Both the position numbers and the translations under genes were made by a program. A stretch of 64,000 bases of DNA from Rhodanobacter sp. C03 (GTDB lineage: Bacteria > Pseudomonadota > Gammaproteobacteria > Xanthomonadales > Rhodanobacteraceae), in contig NZ_MUNT01000001.1 of NCBI RefSeq assembly GCF_002001175.1, positions 1,302,001 through 1,366,000 of the forward strand, read 5' to 3'. The notes under the pieces were generated by a model. It ran no database searches. It worked only from the letters and a program-made list of their open reading frames with translations, and was not told the origin of the DNA. Positions 43,465 to 53,398 of the stretch are shown one piece after another; positions within the stretch are counted from its first letter, which is position 1, and each line of letters begins with the position of its first letter.

Positions 43465-44187
43465 TCAAATGCGTTCGTCGGGAGCCAGATAACGCCACTG
43501 ACCGGGCGGCAGTTTGGCCAGCGGGATACGGCCCACGCGCAGGCGTTTCATCGCCAGTACCTTCAGGCCGACCGCCTGGCACATCGGTTCGAGCTGGGTC
43601 GGCTGCAGCACCTTGAACGCAAAGCGCAGGCGCTGCTCGCTCTGCCAGCTGACCTTGATCGGCGGCATCGCGTAATTGTTGAAGCGCAGGCCGTGGTTGA
43701 GCAGGGCCAGACCGTTCGGGATCAGTTCGCCCTCGACATCGACCACGAACTCCTGTTCGACCCGGTCGATGTCTTCAGTGAGCTTGCGAGTGACGCGCCA
43801 GTCCTGGGTGAAGATCAGCAGGCCGCTGGCGTGAGTCGGCATCGGCAACGGTATGGTCAGCCGTTGCAGGTGGCGCTTCAGCGGACGCACGCCGGAAGCA
43901 TCGTCGGGTGATCGCGTCTCCGGCGTGACCAGCGCGCTGGCCGGGTTCGGGCCGCTGCCAGCGTCGTAGCCGACTGGCTTGTGCAGCACCAGGGTGGCCG
44001 GTTCGGTGGCAATCAGTTTGGCGCCGGGATCGAGTTCGACGGTCTGCGTATCGACCATGAACTGCGGCTCTTCCACCACGATGCCGTCGACGCGCACCCA
44101 GCCGCCTTCGATGTATTGCTCGGCCTCGCGCCGCGAGCACTGGGTCAGCGCGACGACACGTTTGGCGAGGCGAACCGGTTCGGTCAT
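43465..44187 (-). CDS. RsuA/RluF-like pseudouridine synthase family protein, catalytic Asp not seen
   Basis: A 240-residue protein with an N-terminal S4 RNA-binding domain (VRLAKRVVALTQCSRREAEQYIEGGWVRVDG) and a pseudouridine-synthase fold (LVLHKPVGYDAGSG, ASGLLIFTQDWRVTRKLTED, LKVLAMKRLRVGRIPLAKLPPGQWR). In place of the GRLDxxTxGL motif it reads PMPTHASGL; the catalytic Asp aligns with Pro. It may bind rRNA without modifying it, or use another residue. A REP-type repeat lies upstream. Confidence 0.8.
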   Translation of the reverse strand: MTEPVRLAKRVVALTQCSRREAEQYIEGGWVRVDGIVVEEPQFMVDTQTVELDPGAKLIATEPATLVLHKPVGYDAGSGPNPASALVTPETRSPDDASGVRPLKRHLQRLTIPLPMPTHASGLLIFTQDWRVTRKLTEDIDRVEQEFVVDVEGELIPNGLALLNHGLRFNNYAMPPIKVSWQSEQRLRFAFKVLQPTQLEPMCQAVGLKVLAMKRLRVGRIPLAKLPPGQWRYLAPDERI

Positions 44188-44250
44188 CGAGGTGCCATGG
44201 AGCGAGGGTGGCTCATTGTAGACGCCTGCCGCCGCAACCGTAGGGCGACT

Positions 44251-44324
44251 TGTAGGAGCGACTTCAGTCGCGACGCTTCTGGTTTCATGCAGGGAGAGCG
44301 ATCGCGACTGAAGTCGCTCCTACA
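44251..44324. repeat. REP-type palindromic repeat, family A, copy 1
   Basis: 74-bp element: GTAGGAGCGACTTCAGTCGC and its inverse flank a variable middle. It sits in a divergent intergenic region. Same length and ends as 46360-46433 and 58124-58197. Confidence 0.9.
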
Positions 44325-44393
44325 TGACTTGGGACGGTGGCAATTGGTATGACAGCCCCCAGATCAGGGGCTTCGTTAAAGCGAGACCACGAC

Positions 44394-45392
<999 letters not shown>

Positions 45393-45477
45393 CCGGACGC
45401 CGCCGCGAAAGACCGGGCAAGGCCGCCGATCGGCCATAATGGGCGTTATTCCACGAATCGCAGAAGCTCTCCCACGC

Positions 45478-46335
45478 ATGAAAACCCCCAAGGGCCTGCA
45501 GGATCTGATCGACGAAGGCGTGATCGACCAGGTGCTGCGACCGCTGAAGAGCGGCAAGGAAGCTTCCGTCTACGTCGTCCGCTCGGGCGAGGACATCCGC
45601 TGCGCCAAGGTTTACAAGGACATGGCGCAGCGCAGTTTTCAGGCGCGCGTGCAGTATCAGGAAGGGCGCAAGGTACGCGGCAGCCGGCAGGCGCGTGCGA
45701 TGGGCAAGGCAACCAAGTTTGGCCGCAAGGAAGCCGAGGCCGCCTGGAAGAATGCCGAGGTCGATGCGCTATACCAGCTCACCGCCGCCGGCGTGCGGGT
45801 GCCGAAGCCATATGGCTACTTCAGTGGCGTGCTGGTGATGGAACTGGTTACCGATGCGGACGGCCATTCCGCACCGCGGCTGGGCGAAGTGGAACTGTCG
45901 GCCGAGACCGCGCGCGAGTACCACCGCTTCCTGATGCAGCAAGTGGCGCGGATGCTCTGCGTCGGCCTGATCCACGGCGACCTGTCCGAATACAACGTGC
46001 TGGTGGGGCCGCAAGGTCCGGTGATCATCGACTTGCCGCAGGCGGTCAGCGCCTCCGGCAACAACTCGGCGCGGGCGATGCTGCGCCGGGACGTGGGCAA
46101 CATCACGATCAGCCTGTCGCGCTTTGCGCCGGAACTGCTGGATACGTATTACGGCGAGGAAATGTGGGCGCTGTTCGAGCTGGGCGAGCTGCACCCGGAC
46201 AGCGAACTCACCGGCCACTTCGAGTTTGACGAGAGCATCGCCGATGTGGACAGCGTGATGCAGTCGATCATCGATGCCCGTGAGGAAGCGATCATCCGCC
46301 AGCAGGGCCGCGAGGCAGCCGCGCAGGAAGATTGA
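45478..46335 (+). CDS. RIO1-type serine protein kinase
   Basis: A 285-residue RIO kinase as found in many proteobacteria (PA4780 type). ATP-site Lys in LKSGKEASVYVVRSG...CAKVYKDM, hinge MELVTD, catalytic loop LIHGDLSEYNVLVG with Asp and Asn, and metal-binding IIDLPQAVS. The C-terminus is an acidic tail. Starts MKTPKGLQDLIDEGVIDQVL, the family N-terminus. Substrates are not known; a role in ribosome or stress control is suggested for the family. Confidence 0.92.
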   Translation: MKTPKGLQDLIDEGVIDQVLRPLKSGKEASVYVVRSGEDIRCAKVYKDMAQRSFQARVQYQEGRKVRGSRQARAMGKATKFGRKEAEAAWKNAEVDALYQLTAAGVRVPKPYGYFSGVLVMELVTDADGHSAPRLGEVELSAETAREYHRFLMQQVARMLCVGLIHGDLSEYNVLVGPQGPVIIDLPQAVSASGNNSARAMLRRDVGNITISLSRFAPELLDTYYGEEMWALFELGELHPDSELTGHFEFDESIADVDSVMQSIIDAREEAIIRQQGREAAAQED

Positions 46336-46359
46336 TCGTCCTCCTGCTGTTGTAGGAGC

Positions 46360-46433
46360 TGTAGGAGCGGCTTCGGTCGCGATGGCTCTTCGCGCAACAT
46401 CCCAAAAGCACCGCGACTGAAGTCGCTCCTACA
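46360..46433. repeat. REP-type palindromic repeat, family A, copy 2
   Basis: 74 bp, ends GTAGGAGCGGCTTCGGTCGC and the inverse GCGACTGAAGTCGCTCCTAC. The left arm has two changes from copy 1. An extra partial TGTAGGAGC unit abuts it at 46351. It lies between convergent genes. Confidence 0.88.
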
Positions 46434-46448
46434 CAACAATGGGGTCGG

Positions 46449-46880
46449 TCAGTCACCAACCTTCAGCAGCTCCACCTCGAACACCAGCGATGCGTTCGGC
46501 GGAATATCGTCGCCGGCACCATTCGCGCCATAGCCAAGCGAGGCCGGAATCAACAGGATGCGCTTGCCGCCGACATGCATGCCGGCCACGCCCTGATCCC
46601 AGCCGGCGATCACGCTGCCCTGGCCGAGCATGAAGGAAAACGGCTCGCCGTGATCGCGCGAGCTGTCGAACTTCTTGCCGTGCTTGCCCTTGGCGCTGTC
46701 GTCGTACAGCCAACCGGTGTAATGCACCAACACCTTCATGCCGTCCTTCGCCTCGGCGCCGGTGCCGACCTTCTGGTCGATCACGGTGAGTTTGTCCACG
46801 CTTCCAGTGGCTTGCGCCGGCGGGGCGGCGGTACAGGCGGCGAGGGCGAAGACGGCGAGCAGGGACAGCAACCAGCGCAT
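46449..46880 (-). CDS. FKBP-type peptidyl-prolyl isomerase lipoprotein
   Basis: A 143-residue protein. Lipobox LAAC after the signal helix, then an FKBP domain: VLVHYTGWLYDDSAKGKHGKKFDSS, FSFMLGQGSVIAGWDQGVAGMHVGGKR, LLIPASLGYGANGAGDDIPPNASLVFEVELL. The residues lining the active pocket (Tyr, Phe, Asp, Ile, Trp, Tyr) are present. GGAG precedes the ATG. Confidence 0.93.
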   Translation of the reverse strand: MRWLLSLLAVFALAACTAAPPAQATGSVDKLTVIDQKVGTGAEAKDGMKVLVHYTGWLYDDSAKGKHGKKFDSSRDHGEPFSFMLGQGSVIAGWDQGVAGMHVGGKRILLIPASLGYGANGAGDDIPPNASLVFEVELLKVGD

Positions 46881-46981
46881 GGAATGACTCCGGGATAGAG
46901 GGTGGATCAGGTTCGGATCGGGATTATCCGGTAAATGGTGACGGCACGAGCGGCGATCGCCTTGTTCGCGACGAAGCAGGG

Positions 46982-47539
46982 TCAGCTCACCGTTTCGGCA
47001 GGTGCCATGCGGCGCAACGGATCCACTGCTACCGCATCGGCATCGTTCATCAGCTGCAGTTGACCGTCCTGGATTAGGCACTGCAGGCGCATGCCACGCT
47101 GCAGCAGGGCAACCAGTCCGGTGACGGTAGCGGCCGGAATGTCGAGCACGGTGAGGTTCTTGTTGCGACCCAGCGATGCGCCGACCTTGTTCCACCAGAT
47201 CTCGGCCATGTTGCCGCCATAGCTGATCACCACTACCTGGCGTGAACGGCCGCAGGCCTTGCGGATGCGTGTCTCGTCCGGCTGGCCGACCTCGATCCAC
47301 AGCTCGATCTCGTCGGTGTAGGCCTTGCGCCACAACGCTGGCTCATCCTCGTCGCTGATGCCCTTGCCGAACTCCAGCCGCTCGTCCGCGTACAGCGCGA
47401 ACGCGAGCAGCCGCATCATCAGGCGTTCCTCGGTTTCCGACGGATGCCGCGCCAGGGTCAGCGCATGGGTGGCGTAGTAATGCCGATCCATGTCACTGAT
47501 CTGCAGTTCGACCTTGTAGATGGTGGAGTTGAGGGCCAT
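46982..47539 (-). CDS. yaeQ: YaeQ family protein
   Basis: A 185-residue protein with the whole YaeQ pattern: MALNSTIYKVELQISDMDRHYYATHALTLARHPSETEERLMMRLLAFAL, EPALWRKAYTDEIELWIEVGQPDE, VVISYGGNMAEIWWNKV. YaeQ has a PD-(D/E)XK nuclease-like fold; in E. coli it was found as a suppressor in an RfaH context, but its activity is unclear. AAGG precedes the ATG at 47539. Confidence 0.93.
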   Translation of the reverse strand: MALNSTIYKVELQISDMDRHYYATHALTLARHPSETEERLMMRLLAFALYADERLEFGKGISDEDEPALWRKAYTDEIELWIEVGQPDETRIRKACGRSRQVVVISYGGNMAEIWWNKVGASLGRNKNLTVLDIPAATVTGLVALLQRGMRLQCLIQDGQLQLMNDADAVAVDPLRRMAPAETVS

Positions 47540-47624
47540 GGGGGTGCCTTGAGACAACAGCCGACCATTCTACGCGTTCCCGACGACAGGCAGCCTGACG
47601 ACGCGCATTAGACTGGCAGGAGCC

Positions 47625-48512
47625 ATGAGCCCGCCCATCCCATCCTTCGCCCGCGATCCCGATGCCAGCACCGTGCACCTGCCCGCCGGTGCCTGGTCGA
47701 CGGTGCTCGATGGGCTATGTGCGCAGTTCGCCGCGATCAATCGCGCGCAATGGCTGGACCGCATTGCGCGTGGCCGGGTGCTGGACGGGCAGGGTGTCGC
47801 GATCACGGCGCACACACCGTATCGGGAAGGCTTGCGCATCCACTATTACCGCGAAGTCGTGGACGAGCTGCCGATCCCGTTTGTCGAAACCGTGCTGCAT
47901 GTGGACGAACATCTGGTGGTGGCGGACAAACCGCATTTCCTGCCGGTGACGCCGGCTGGCAGCTTTGTCGAGCAGAGCTTGCTGCGACGGCTGATTCGCC
48001 GGCTGGACAATCCCGACCTGGTACCGCTGCACCGGATCGATCGGCTTACCGCGGGTCTGGTGCTGTTTTCCGCGAACCCGGCCAGTCGTGCTGCATATCA
48101 GGCGCTGTTCCGCGAACGGCGGATCGACAAGCGCTACGAGGCATGGGCGCCGGCACTGCCTGTGCTGGCGTTTCCGCTGCTGCACCGCTCGCGCATCGTC
48201 GCGGGCGAGCCGTTCTTCCGCATGCAGGAGATCGACGGCGAGCCGAACAGCGAGACGCGGATCGAGCCGATCGAACGCGGCGGCGACATCTGGCGTTATG
48301 CGCTGCATCCGGTCACCGGCAGGAAGCACCAACTGCGCGTGCACATGGCCGCGCTTGGTGCACCGATCGTGGGCGACACGCTTTATCCGACATTGGCGGA
48401 AAAGGCCGATGACGATTATCAGCATCCGCTGAAACTGCTCGCGCACAGCCTGGCGTTTGTCGATCCGCTGTCCGGCGAGCCACGGCGATTCGAGAGCCGA
48501 CTGGGCTTCTGA
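47625..48512 (+). CDS. RluA-family pseudouridine synthase
   Basis: A 295-residue enzyme. Catalytic motif PLHRIDRLTAGLVLFSAN (Asp in HRIDR...), binding motifs VVADKPHFLPVTP, ERRIDKRYEAWA and the C-terminal PVTGRKHQLRVHMAALGAPIVGDTLYP. There is no S4 domain. It makes pseudouridine in rRNA or tRNA; specificity not assigned. GGAG lies close to the ATG. Confidence 0.9.
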   Translation: MSPPIPSFARDPDASTVHLPAGAWSTVLDGLCAQFAAINRAQWLDRIARGRVLDGQGVAITAHTPYREGLRIHYYREVVDELPIPFVETVLHVDEHLVVADKPHFLPVTPAGSFVEQSLLRRLIRRLDNPDLVPLHRIDRLTAGLVLFSANPASRAAYQALFRERRIDKRYEAWAPALPVLAFPLLHRSRIVAGEPFFRMQEIDGEPNSETRIEPIERGGDIWRYALHPVTGRKHQLRVHMAALGAPIVGDTLYPTLAEKADDDYQHPLKLLAHSLAFVDPLSGEPRRFESRLGF

Positions 48513-48620
48513 CGCTTGTGCGTGGGTCCGGTCGGGATTCAGCCTGTCGTGTCAAGGGTAACCACGTGTTGCCATTCCACGCTATCTTCCGCAGCAGCAT
48601 CCAGTCGGGGAGAACCATTC

Positions 48621-50645
48621 GTGAGTGCACAGCCCATGTCCAGCGCGACGCCGCGCAACGAACTGACCGTACGCGGCGTGATCATCGGCGTCGTGATCAC
48701 CGTGGTATTCACCGCGGCCAACGTGTTCTTCGGCCTCAAGGCCGGCCTGACCTTCGCCACGTCAATCCCGGCGGCGGTGATCTCGATGGCCATCCTGCGC
48801 TACTTCAAGGGCGCCACGATGCAGGAGAACAACATCGTGCAGACGGTCGCCTCGGCGGCCGGCACCTTGTCCTCGATCATCTTCGTGCTGCCCGGCCTGA
48901 TCCTGATCGGCTGGTGGACCGGTTTCAATTACTGGACCTCGTTCGCGATCTGCGCGCTGGGCGGCATCCTCGGCGTGATGTATTCGATACCGCTGCGCCG
49001 CGCGCTGGTGACCAATTCCGACCTGCCGTATCCCGAGGGCGTGGCCTGTGCCGAAGTGCTGAAGGTCGGTGCCGGCGGCGGCGAAGGTATCAGCGCGGAG
49101 GCGGCGGCCGAATCGAATCGCGCCGGCCTGCTTGCCGTGCTGTGGGGTTCGATCGTCTCGGCGGTGTTTGCGGTAGTGGTCGCGACGCGGGTATTTGCGG
49201 GCGACGTGGTGCACTACTTCCGTGTCGGTGGCGACAAGGGTGGCGTGACCGGCTTCGATTTCTTCCTCTCGTTCGCGTTGTTCGGTATCGGCCACCTGGT
49301 CGGCTTGTGGGTCGGTATTGCGATGCTGGTCGGCGCCCTGATCGGCTGGGGCTGGGGCGTGCCGCATTTTTCCGCGCTGATGCCGCTGACCGGCTCGATC
49401 GCGGATCTCGCCAACGCGACCTGGAGCCACAAGGTGCGCTTCGTCGGCGCCGGCACCATCGGCGTGGCGGCGATCTGGACCCTGGCCAAGCTGGTCAAAC
49501 CGGTGATCACGGGCTTGACCTCCGCCATGGCAGCTTCGCGCGTGCGCAGTGCCGGCAATGCCGCCTCGTTGCCGCGTACCGAGCATGACATCCCGATCGG
49601 ACAGGTCGGCCTGATCTCGCTGGTGTGCATGCTGCCGATCGGCTGGCTGATCGCGAACTTCGCGACGACCGCCGGCCATGGACTGGGCGATCACGTGGTG
49701 GCGCTGGTGGTGGCAGGCCTGATCTTCGTGGTGCTGATGAGTTTCTTCGTGTCCGCGGTATGCGGCTACATGGCTGGCCTGATCGGTTCGTCGAACAGCC
49801 CGCTGTCGGGCATCGGCATCATCGTGGTGATCAGCGCGGCGTTGCTGCTGGTGTTCGGCATCCGCTCGACGCTGCCGGCCGGCAGCGAGAACGCGCTGGT
49901 GGCGTTTGCCCTGTTCATCACCTCGATCGTGTTTGCCGCCGCGGCGATCGCCAACAACAACCTGCAGGACCTCAAGACCGGACAACTGGTCGATGCGACG
50001 CCGTCCAAGCAGCAATGGGCGCTGGTGATCGGCGTGATTGCCGGTGCCGCAATCATTCCGCCGATCCTCGACCTGCTCAACCACGCCTATGGCTTCGTCG
50101 GTGCGCCAGGTCCGCAGCGGCCCAATGCACTGCCCGCACCGCAGGCCGGGTTGATCTCGGCGCTGGCGCAGGGCGTGATCAAGAACAACATCGACTGGAG
50201 CCTGATCGAGATCGGCGGGGCGATTGGCGTGGTGATGATCATCATCGACGAGGTACTGCGCCGCACGACCAAGTCCGCGCATCTGTCGCCGCTCGCGGTG
50301 GGCCTGGGCATCTACCTGCCGACTCAGAGCACGCTGATGGTGGTGGTCGGCGCGGTCGCCGGCTGGTGGTTCGACCGTCGCGCCGACCGCACGTCGAAGA
50401 ACCCCGAGGCGACCAAGCAACTCGGCGTGCTGCTCGCCTCCGGCATGATCGTCGGCGAGGGTTTGCTCGGCGTGGCGATCGCCGCCGGCGTCGCGTTTTC
50501 CGGCAAGGACTATCCGCTCGACCTGGTAGGCGATGCGTTCGCGCACGGTCCGGCGTTGTGGGTCGGTGGCTTGGCGTTCATTGCAGTGATGGTGTTGCTG
50601 TACCGCTGGGTCGGTCGCCTGGGACAGGGGTCGACGAACGCATAG
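48621..50645 (+). CDS. OPT family oligopeptide/metal transporter
   Basis: A 674-residue membrane protein with about 16 hydrophobic segments. The family N-terminus ELTVRGVIIGVVITVVFTAANVFFGLKAGLTFATSIPAAVISMAIL is followed by TMQENNIVQTVASAAGTLSS and YPEGVACAEVLKVG, the markers of bacterial OPT proteins that move oligopeptides or metal chelates. GTG at 48621 after GGGGAG is the best start; ATG 48636 is possible. Confidence 0.92.
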   Translation: MSAQPMSSATPRNELTVRGVIIGVVITVVFTAANVFFGLKAGLTFATSIPAAVISMAILRYFKGATMQENNIVQTVASAAGTLSSIIFVLPGLILIGWWTGFNYWTSFAICALGGILGVMYSIPLRRALVTNSDLPYPEGVACAEVLKVGAGGGEGISAEAAAESNRAGLLAVLWGSIVSAVFAVVVATRVFAGDVVHYFRVGGDKGGVTGFDFFLSFALFGIGHLVGLWVGIAMLVGALIGWGWGVPHFSALMPLTGSIADLANATWSHKVRFVGAGTIGVAAIWTLAKLVKPVITGLTSAMAASRVRSAGNAASLPRTEHDIPIGQVGLISLVCMLPIGWLIANFATTAGHGLGDHVVALVVAGLIFVVLMSFFVSAVCGYMAGLIGSSNSPLSGIGIIVVISAALLLVFGIRSTLPAGSENALVAFALFITSIVFAAAAIANNNLQDLKTGQLVDATPSKQQWALVIGVIAGAAIIPPILDLLNHAYGFVGAPGPQRPNALPAPQAGLISALAQGVIKNNIDWSLIEIGGAIGVVMIIIDEVLRRTTKSAHLSPLAVGLGIYLPTQSTLMVVVGAVAGWWFDRRADRTSKNPEATKQLGVLLASGMIVGEGLLGVAIAAGVAFSGKDYPLDLVGDAFAHGPALWVGGLAFIAVMVLLYRWVGRLGQGSTNA

Positions 50646-50788
50646 CGCGTGATGCCCGGCGGGAGGTCGCTCTGGAGCGGCCGCCGGGCCATGCAGCACC
50701 TGAAAGACGGTTCCGCACCTCGCCGCGGATTGCCAGTCAGCTTCAATGTGGCAACCTAGTCGATCTTTACCAGGGAGTTTGTCGTCGC

Positions 50789-53398
50789 GTGGAGCAGGAA
50801 AAGGTCGAGCAGGTTCAAGACGTCGGGGATGCCCTGACGCCACCGAGCCAGCGCACAGTGTTGCTGCGCAGGCTCGCTGGGCCGCTGTTGTCGGTGGGCA
50901 TGCTGTGCCTCGCGCTGTGGGCGCTGCACCTGCTGGCCAAGGAAGTGAACTATCACCAGGTGCGCCAGTACGTGCAGAGCATTTCGCGCACGCGCCTGTT
51001 GCTGGCCGCACTGTTCACCTTGCTGGGCTATGCGGTGATGACGCTGTACGACCGCTTTGCGCTGGCCTCGATCGGGCGGCGGCTGTCGTGGCGACGGGTC
51101 ACCCTGATCTCCTTCATCAGCTATGCGTTCAGCAATGCCGTGGGCATGTCGCTGCTGGTATCCGGTTCGATCCGTTACCGCTTCTATATCCAGAACGGCC
51201 TGTCCACCGGTGAGGTGGCCAGGGTAGTGCTGTTCTGCACCACCAGTTTCTGGCTGGGTCTGCTGGCGCTGACGGGCGTGACCCTGCTGCTGGTGCCGCT
51301 GCCGCCGAATCTGCCGCTGGCGGGGTTCAGCCAGCTGTTCGGGATCCTGCTGACCCTGCTTCCGCTGGCATGGCTGGTGGCTGGTCGTGTGCTGCGCCGG
51401 CCGTTGCGGTTGTGGCGCTGGCACGTGAGCCTGCCGACACCGACCACCGCGCTGCGGCAGATCCTGGTCGGTGCGTTCGACTGGGGGTTGGCGGCGGCCG
51501 TGCTCTACATCCTTATGCCGGACGAGCTGAACAACGGTTTCGGACACTTCCTGGCGATCTTCGTGATTGCCCAGATCATCGGCCTGATCAGCCACGTGCC
51601 CGGTGGCCTCGGCGTGTTCGAGGCGGTGATGCTGGCCGGCTTCGGCGCCACCGGCAACGAGGCGCTGGCCGCGCCGATCCTCGGCGCACTGGCGGCATTC
51701 CGCGTCATCTACTACCTGCTGCCGTTGTGTACGGCCACCGTACTGGTGTTGCAGCGCGAGGCGCGCGGCCTGCGCGAGAAATCCCTGCTGACGCCGTGGT
51801 TCACCGGCCTGCTGCCATCGTTTTTCGCAGGACTGACCCTGGTTTCCGGTGCGGTGCTGCTGTTCTCCGGCGCGACCCGCGCGCTCCCCGCACGTATGGC
51901 GATCCTGCGCGACGTGCTGCCGCTGTCCGTGCTGGAGGTGTCGCATCTGCTGGCCAGCGTGATCGGCATGCTGCTGCTGATCCTTGCCCGCGGTCTGCAG
52001 CGCCGGCTGGATGCGGCTTACTGGCTGACCCTGGTGTTGCTGCTGGCTGGCGCGGTGTTCTCGCTGCTGAAAGGTATCGATTACGAGGAGGCGACCCTGC
52101 TCACCTTGCTCGCGATGGCGCTGGCGCCGGCGCACCGCTTGTTCTATCGGCGTGCCTCGCTGTTCAGCACCAGCTTCTCGATCGGCTGGATCGTGGCGAT
52201 CGTGGCGATCCTGGGCTGTGCGGCGTGGCTGGTGTTTTTCAGCTACAAGCATGTCGAGTACAGCAGCGACCTGTGGTGGGAATTCAGCCTTCATCAGGGC
52301 GGTGCACCACGAGCGCTACGTGCGCTGGTTGCGGCTGCAGCGGCGGGCATGCTGTTTGCGCTGGCCAGTCTGATCCGCCCGCAGAAGCTGAAACACGAGC
52401 CGCCCAGCGAGGCCGAGCTGGCGCAGGCGTTGCCGCTGATCAAGCAATGTCCTTCCGCGCAGGCGCATCTGGCCTTGATGGGCGACAAGACCTTGTTGTT
52501 CGGCCAGGATCAAAAGGCCTTTGTGATGTTCGATACCGAAGGTCGCAGCTGGGTGGCGATGGGCGATCCGGTCGGCATCGACGAGGATGCCCGGCGCGAG
52601 CTGGTGTGGTCGTTCCTCGAACAGTGCGAACACGCCGGTGGCTGGCCGGTGTTCTATCAGGTGAACCCGGCCGATCTGGACCTGTATCTGGAAGTGGGCC
52701 TGAACCTGCTGAAGATCGGCGAGGAGGCCCGCGTGCGGCTGGACAGCTTCAATCTCGACGGCAAATCGAGGAAGGTGCTGCGCAATACGGTGAACAAGCT
52801 GACCCGCGACGGCCTGCGGCTGGAGATCGTGCCGGCCGAGGCGGTGGCGCCGCTGCTGCCACGACTGAAGGAAGTCTCCGACGCATGGTTGCGCGACAAG
52901 AATGTGCGCGAGAAGCGTTTCTCGCTCGGCGCCTTCGAGCCGCGCTATCTGGTGCGCACGCCGATGGCGGTGGTATGGCAGGGTGACCGGCTGGTGGCGT
53001 TCGCGAACATGTTCCTCAACGAGACCAAACAGGAGGCCTCGGTGGATCTGATGCGGCATGTGCCCGATGGCCCGGGCGGCATCATGGATTACCTGTTCGT
53101 GGAACTGATGCAGTGGGCGCGCGACGAAGGCTACCAATGGTTCAACCTCGGCATGGCGCCATTGGCCGGGCTGCATAACCGGCGTCAGGCACCGCTGTGG
53201 AACCGTTTCGGTGCGCTGGTGTTCGGCCGCGGCGAGCGCTTCTACAACTTCCGCGGGCTGCAGCGTTACAAGAACAAATTCGATCCGGAATGGGAGCCGC
53301 GCTACATGGCGGTGCCAGGCGGCATTGCGTTGCCGATGATCCTGACCAATGTGGCCAGCCTGATCTCCGGCGGACTTTCAGGGGTGGTGCGCCGATGA
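50789..53398 (+). CDS. mprF: MprF-type phosphatidylglycerol aminoacyltransferase/flippase
   Basis: An 869-residue two-part enzyme. Residues about 30-520 hold the membrane flippase part (14 or so helices; YRFYIQNGLSTGEVARVVLFC, ISHVPGGLGVFEAVML); residues about 540-860 hold the cytosolic DUF2156 synthase part (GDKTLLFGQDQKAFVMFDTEGRSWVAMGDPVG, RKVLRNTVNKLTRDGL, ETKQEASVDLMRHVPDGPGGIMDYLFVELM, FYNFRGLQRYKNKFDPEWEPRY). MprF moves Lys or Ala from tRNA to phosphatidylglycerol and flips the product, reducing sensitivity to cationic peptides. GTG start at 50789; GGGAG lies 12 bases before. ATGA overlap with the next gene. Confidence 0.93.
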   Translation: MEQEKVEQVQDVGDALTPPSQRTVLLRRLAGPLLSVGMLCLALWALHLLAKEVNYHQVRQYVQSISRTRLLLAALFTLLGYAVMTLYDRFALASIGRRLSWRRVTLISFISYAFSNAVGMSLLVSGSIRYRFYIQNGLSTGEVARVVLFCTTSFWLGLLALTGVTLLLVPLPPNLPLAGFSQLFGILLTLLPLAWLVAGRVLRRPLRLWRWHVSLPTPTTALRQILVGAFDWGLAAAVLYILMPDELNNGFGHFLAIFVIAQIIGLISHVPGGLGVFEAVMLAGFGATGNEALAAPILGALAAFRVIYYLLPLCTATVLVLQREARGLREKSLLTPWFTGLLPSFFAGLTLVSGAVLLFSGATRALPARMAILRDVLPLSVLEVSHLLASVIGMLLLILARGLQRRLDAAYWLTLVLLLAGAVFSLLKGIDYEEATLLTLLAMALAPAHRLFYRRASLFSTSFSIGWIVAIVAILGCAAWLVFFSYKHVEYSSDLWWEFSLHQGGAPRALRALVAAAAAGMLFALASLIRPQKLKHEPPSEAELAQALPLIKQCPSAQAHLALMGDKTLLFGQDQKAFVMFDTEGRSWVAMGDPVGIDEDARRELVWSFLEQCEHAGGWPVFYQVNPADLDLYLEVGLNLLKIGEEARVRLDSFNLDGKSRKVLRNTVNKLTRDGLRLEIVPAEAVAPLLPRLKEVSDAWLRDKNVREKRFSLGAFEPRYLVRTPMAVVWQGDRLVAFANMFLNETKQEASVDLMRHVPDGPGGIMDYLFVELMQWARDEGYQWFNLGMAPLAGLHNRRQAPLWNRFGALVFGRGERFYNFRGLQRYKNKFDPEWEPRYMAVPGGIALPMILTNVASLISGGLSGVVRR

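Noticed and set aside
49625..50788. Upstream extension of the mprF frame into the OPT transporter gene
   Set aside because: The extension is Arg-rich out-of-frame reading of the transporter. The MprF homology begins after the GTG at 50789.
48762..51011. Minus-strand frame of 749 codons across the OPT and mprF genes
   Set aside because: Crosses two real genes and their gap; low-complexity Arg/His/Gln content, no motif.
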